Source of the DNA: an uncultured Lachnospiraceae bacterium | GTDB taxonomy: Bacteria; Bacillota_A; Clostridia; Lachnospirales; Lachnospiraceae | NCBI GenBank assembly: GCA_900555005.1 | Contig: USJM01000097.1 | Coordinates: 1 to 6,830, forward strand | Length of the DNA stretch: 6,830 nucleotides | Direction: 5' to 3' | Part shown: positions 6,066 to 6,830 of the stretch, piece by piece | Layout: the number at the start of each line of letters is the position of its first letter | Position numbering within the stretch: the stretch's first letter is position 1 | The notes under the pieces: model-generated | The model's database searches: none | What the model saw: only the letters and a program-made list of their open reading frames with translations | What the model was told of the DNA's origin: nothing | Position numbers and translations under genes: made by a program

Positions 6066-6772
6066 CGGGCCATGGTATCGTCGATGATCTTCGCCAGATT
6101 CTCGGTGTAGCTCCACACCTCAGTGTGGTTGCGGTTGCCGTAGGTGGACTCCATCACCACATAGTCCGCCTTCTTCGGATAGACCGGATCCCGGATGAGC
6201 GGCTGATTCGTATTTCCGATATCCCCGGAGAAGATGATAGACCGCGTCGTGTCTCCCTCCGTGATGGTCACCTCAATTGAGGCGGACCCGAGCAGGTGCC
6301 CCGCGTCAAAAAAGCGGACCTTGATTCCGTCGGCGATATAGCGTTCTTCCTCATAGTTCAGATTCACGAAACACTTGACCGCTCCCTGCGCGTCCTCGAT
6401 TGAGTACAGCGGCTCGACCAGCTCACGGCCGGCCCGCTGGTTCTTGCGGTTCTTCCACTCAGCCTCAAATTCCTGGATATGGGCTGAATCGAGCAGCATG
6501 ATGCTGCACAGGTTTGCCGTCCCATAGGTCGAGAAAATCTGGCCGTGGAACCCATGTCTGTACAGAAGCGGCAGATTCCCGGAATGGTCGATGTGCGCAT
6601 GCGTCAGCAGGACCATGTCGATGTCCCCCGCCGCCACCGGAAGTGGTTTGTTCTCATATAAATCCGGTCCCTGCTCCATCCCGCAGTCAATCAGGATCTT
6701 TTTTCCGGCAGCTTCCAGATAGTAGCAGCTTCCTGTGACTTCGTGATCAGCTCCAAGAAAAGTCAGTTTCAT
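6023..6772 (-). CDS. N-terminal part of an MBL-fold/beta-CASP RNA-processing metallo-hydrolase (frameshifted)
   Basis: Cytoplasmic zinc-dependent RNase of the CPSF73/TTHA0252-like beta-CASP group, expected to cut or trim RNA. The protein begins MKLTFLGADHEVTGSCYYLE, a standard family N-terminus, so I choose the ATG at 6772 over the TTG two codons earlier at 6778. The zinc site is visible as H58, H60, D62 and H63 in THAHIDHSG, H159 in AGHLLGSAS and D184 in FSGDIGN; E208 in MESTYG is beta-CASP motif A. Family reading holds to about residue 236 (LAKIIDDTMAR); after that the frame reads 13 foreign residues (RSSSGPSTGAGML) to a stop at 6023, while the proper continuation GGNVVIPSFAVGR is in another frame. 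The seventh ligand is therefore missing from this half. First gene visible in the cluster; its promoter would be beyond or at the right edge. Confidence 0.85.
   Translation of the reverse strand: MKLTFLGADHEVTGSCYYLEAAGKKILIDCGMEQGPDLYENKPLPVAAGDIDMVLLTHAHIDHSGNLPLLYRHGFHGQIFSTYGTANLCSIMLLDSAHIQEFEAEWKNRKNQRAGRELVEPLYSIEDAQGAVKCFVNLNYEEERYIADGIKVRFFDAGHLLGSASIEVTITEGDTTRSIIFSGDIGNTNQPLIRDPVYPKKADYVVMESTYGNRNHTEVWSYTENLAKIIDDTMARRSSSGPSTGAGML
6039..6091 (-). repeat. Diverged double 9-codon helix segment with a one-base loss in the RNase gene
   Basis: Minus-strand bases 6091-6065 encode K-I-I-D-D-T-M-A-R and bases 6065-6039 encode E-V-I-Q-R-T-F-D-R, each normally followed by GGNVVIPSF. They agree at 17 of 27 bases and both fit the same helix of the fold. 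In Thermus TTHA0252, as I recall its sequence, 22 residues separate GDR from GG(K)V; here 22 residues already reach DDTMAR, so the second segment is surplus. Together with the surplus, one G is missing (CGG-AGG where CGG-GAG would keep frame), giving a 26-base excess and the frameshift. Confidence 0.6.
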
Positions 6773-6779
6773 GGACAAA

Positions 6780-6790
6780 TCCTCCCTCCT
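6780..6790 (-). promoter_or_regulatory. Double ribosome binding site of the RNase gene
   Basis: The purine run AGGAGGGAGGA holds two overlapping Shine-Dalgarno cores. The nearer one is seven bases from the ATG at 6772 and the farther one six bases from the TTG at 6778, so both starts are served. Family alignment (MKLTFLG) favours the ATG. No convincing -35/-10 pair is seen in the remaining 40 bases to the window edge. Confidence 0.6.
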
Positions 6791-6830
6791 ATAATAAAGT
6801 CGTAGGGTAAAGATGACCTGACAGCCAGTC

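Noticed and set aside
6791..6830. Promoter for the RNase gene
   Set aside because: A TATTAT-like hexamer lies almost on top of the ribosome binding site and has no matching -35 box; the true promoter is probably outside the window.

Overview
The window appears to be chromosomal DNA from a Clostridia-type Firmicute, most likely a moderately GC-rich Lachnospiraceae-like gut anaerobe. The clues are strong AGGAGG-type ribosome binding sites, a B. subtilis AraR-like GntR/LacI hybrid regulator, and a Firmicutes-style MBL/beta-CASP RNase with a long C-terminal tail. The taxonomic call is inference from protein style and was not tested by a search.

All real genes lie on the minus strand, so the order of transcription is from high to low coordinates. 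First comes an MBL-fold/beta-CASP RNA-processing metallo-hydrolase (about 6772-5058), split by a frameshift. After 34 bp comes a transglutaminase-like lipoprotein (5023-3800). Its end meets or overlaps the start of a single-pass membrane protein with a large extracytoplasmic beta-rich, propeller-like region (about 3776-1306), also split by a frameshift. A 221-bp spacer follows, mostly filled by a 17-bp tandem repeat array whose first unit supplies the stop codon of the membrane protein. Last is an AraR-type regulator (1084 to the left edge) that lacks only its extreme C-terminus.

The lipoprotein and membrane protein look like a functional pair: both are exported and surface-anchored and their genes abut. 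I recognise no named system for them, and this is the best candidate here for something undescribed. The RNase gene is close enough to be co-transcribed but is probably a housekeeping neighbour. The regulator may control sugar genes beyond the left edge; no sugar-metabolism gene is inside the window.

Two genes carry net one-base losses that can be placed closely. In the membrane protein, restoring one base gives a smooth DVP-SGEVREVQ reading. In the RNase the break coincides with an extra, diverged copy of a 9-codon helix segment, which looks like two alleles joined in the assembly or a real recombination scar. Whether these are assembly errors or true mutations cannot be decided from the sequence alone. 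Long plus-strand open frames are antisense shadows of these genes.
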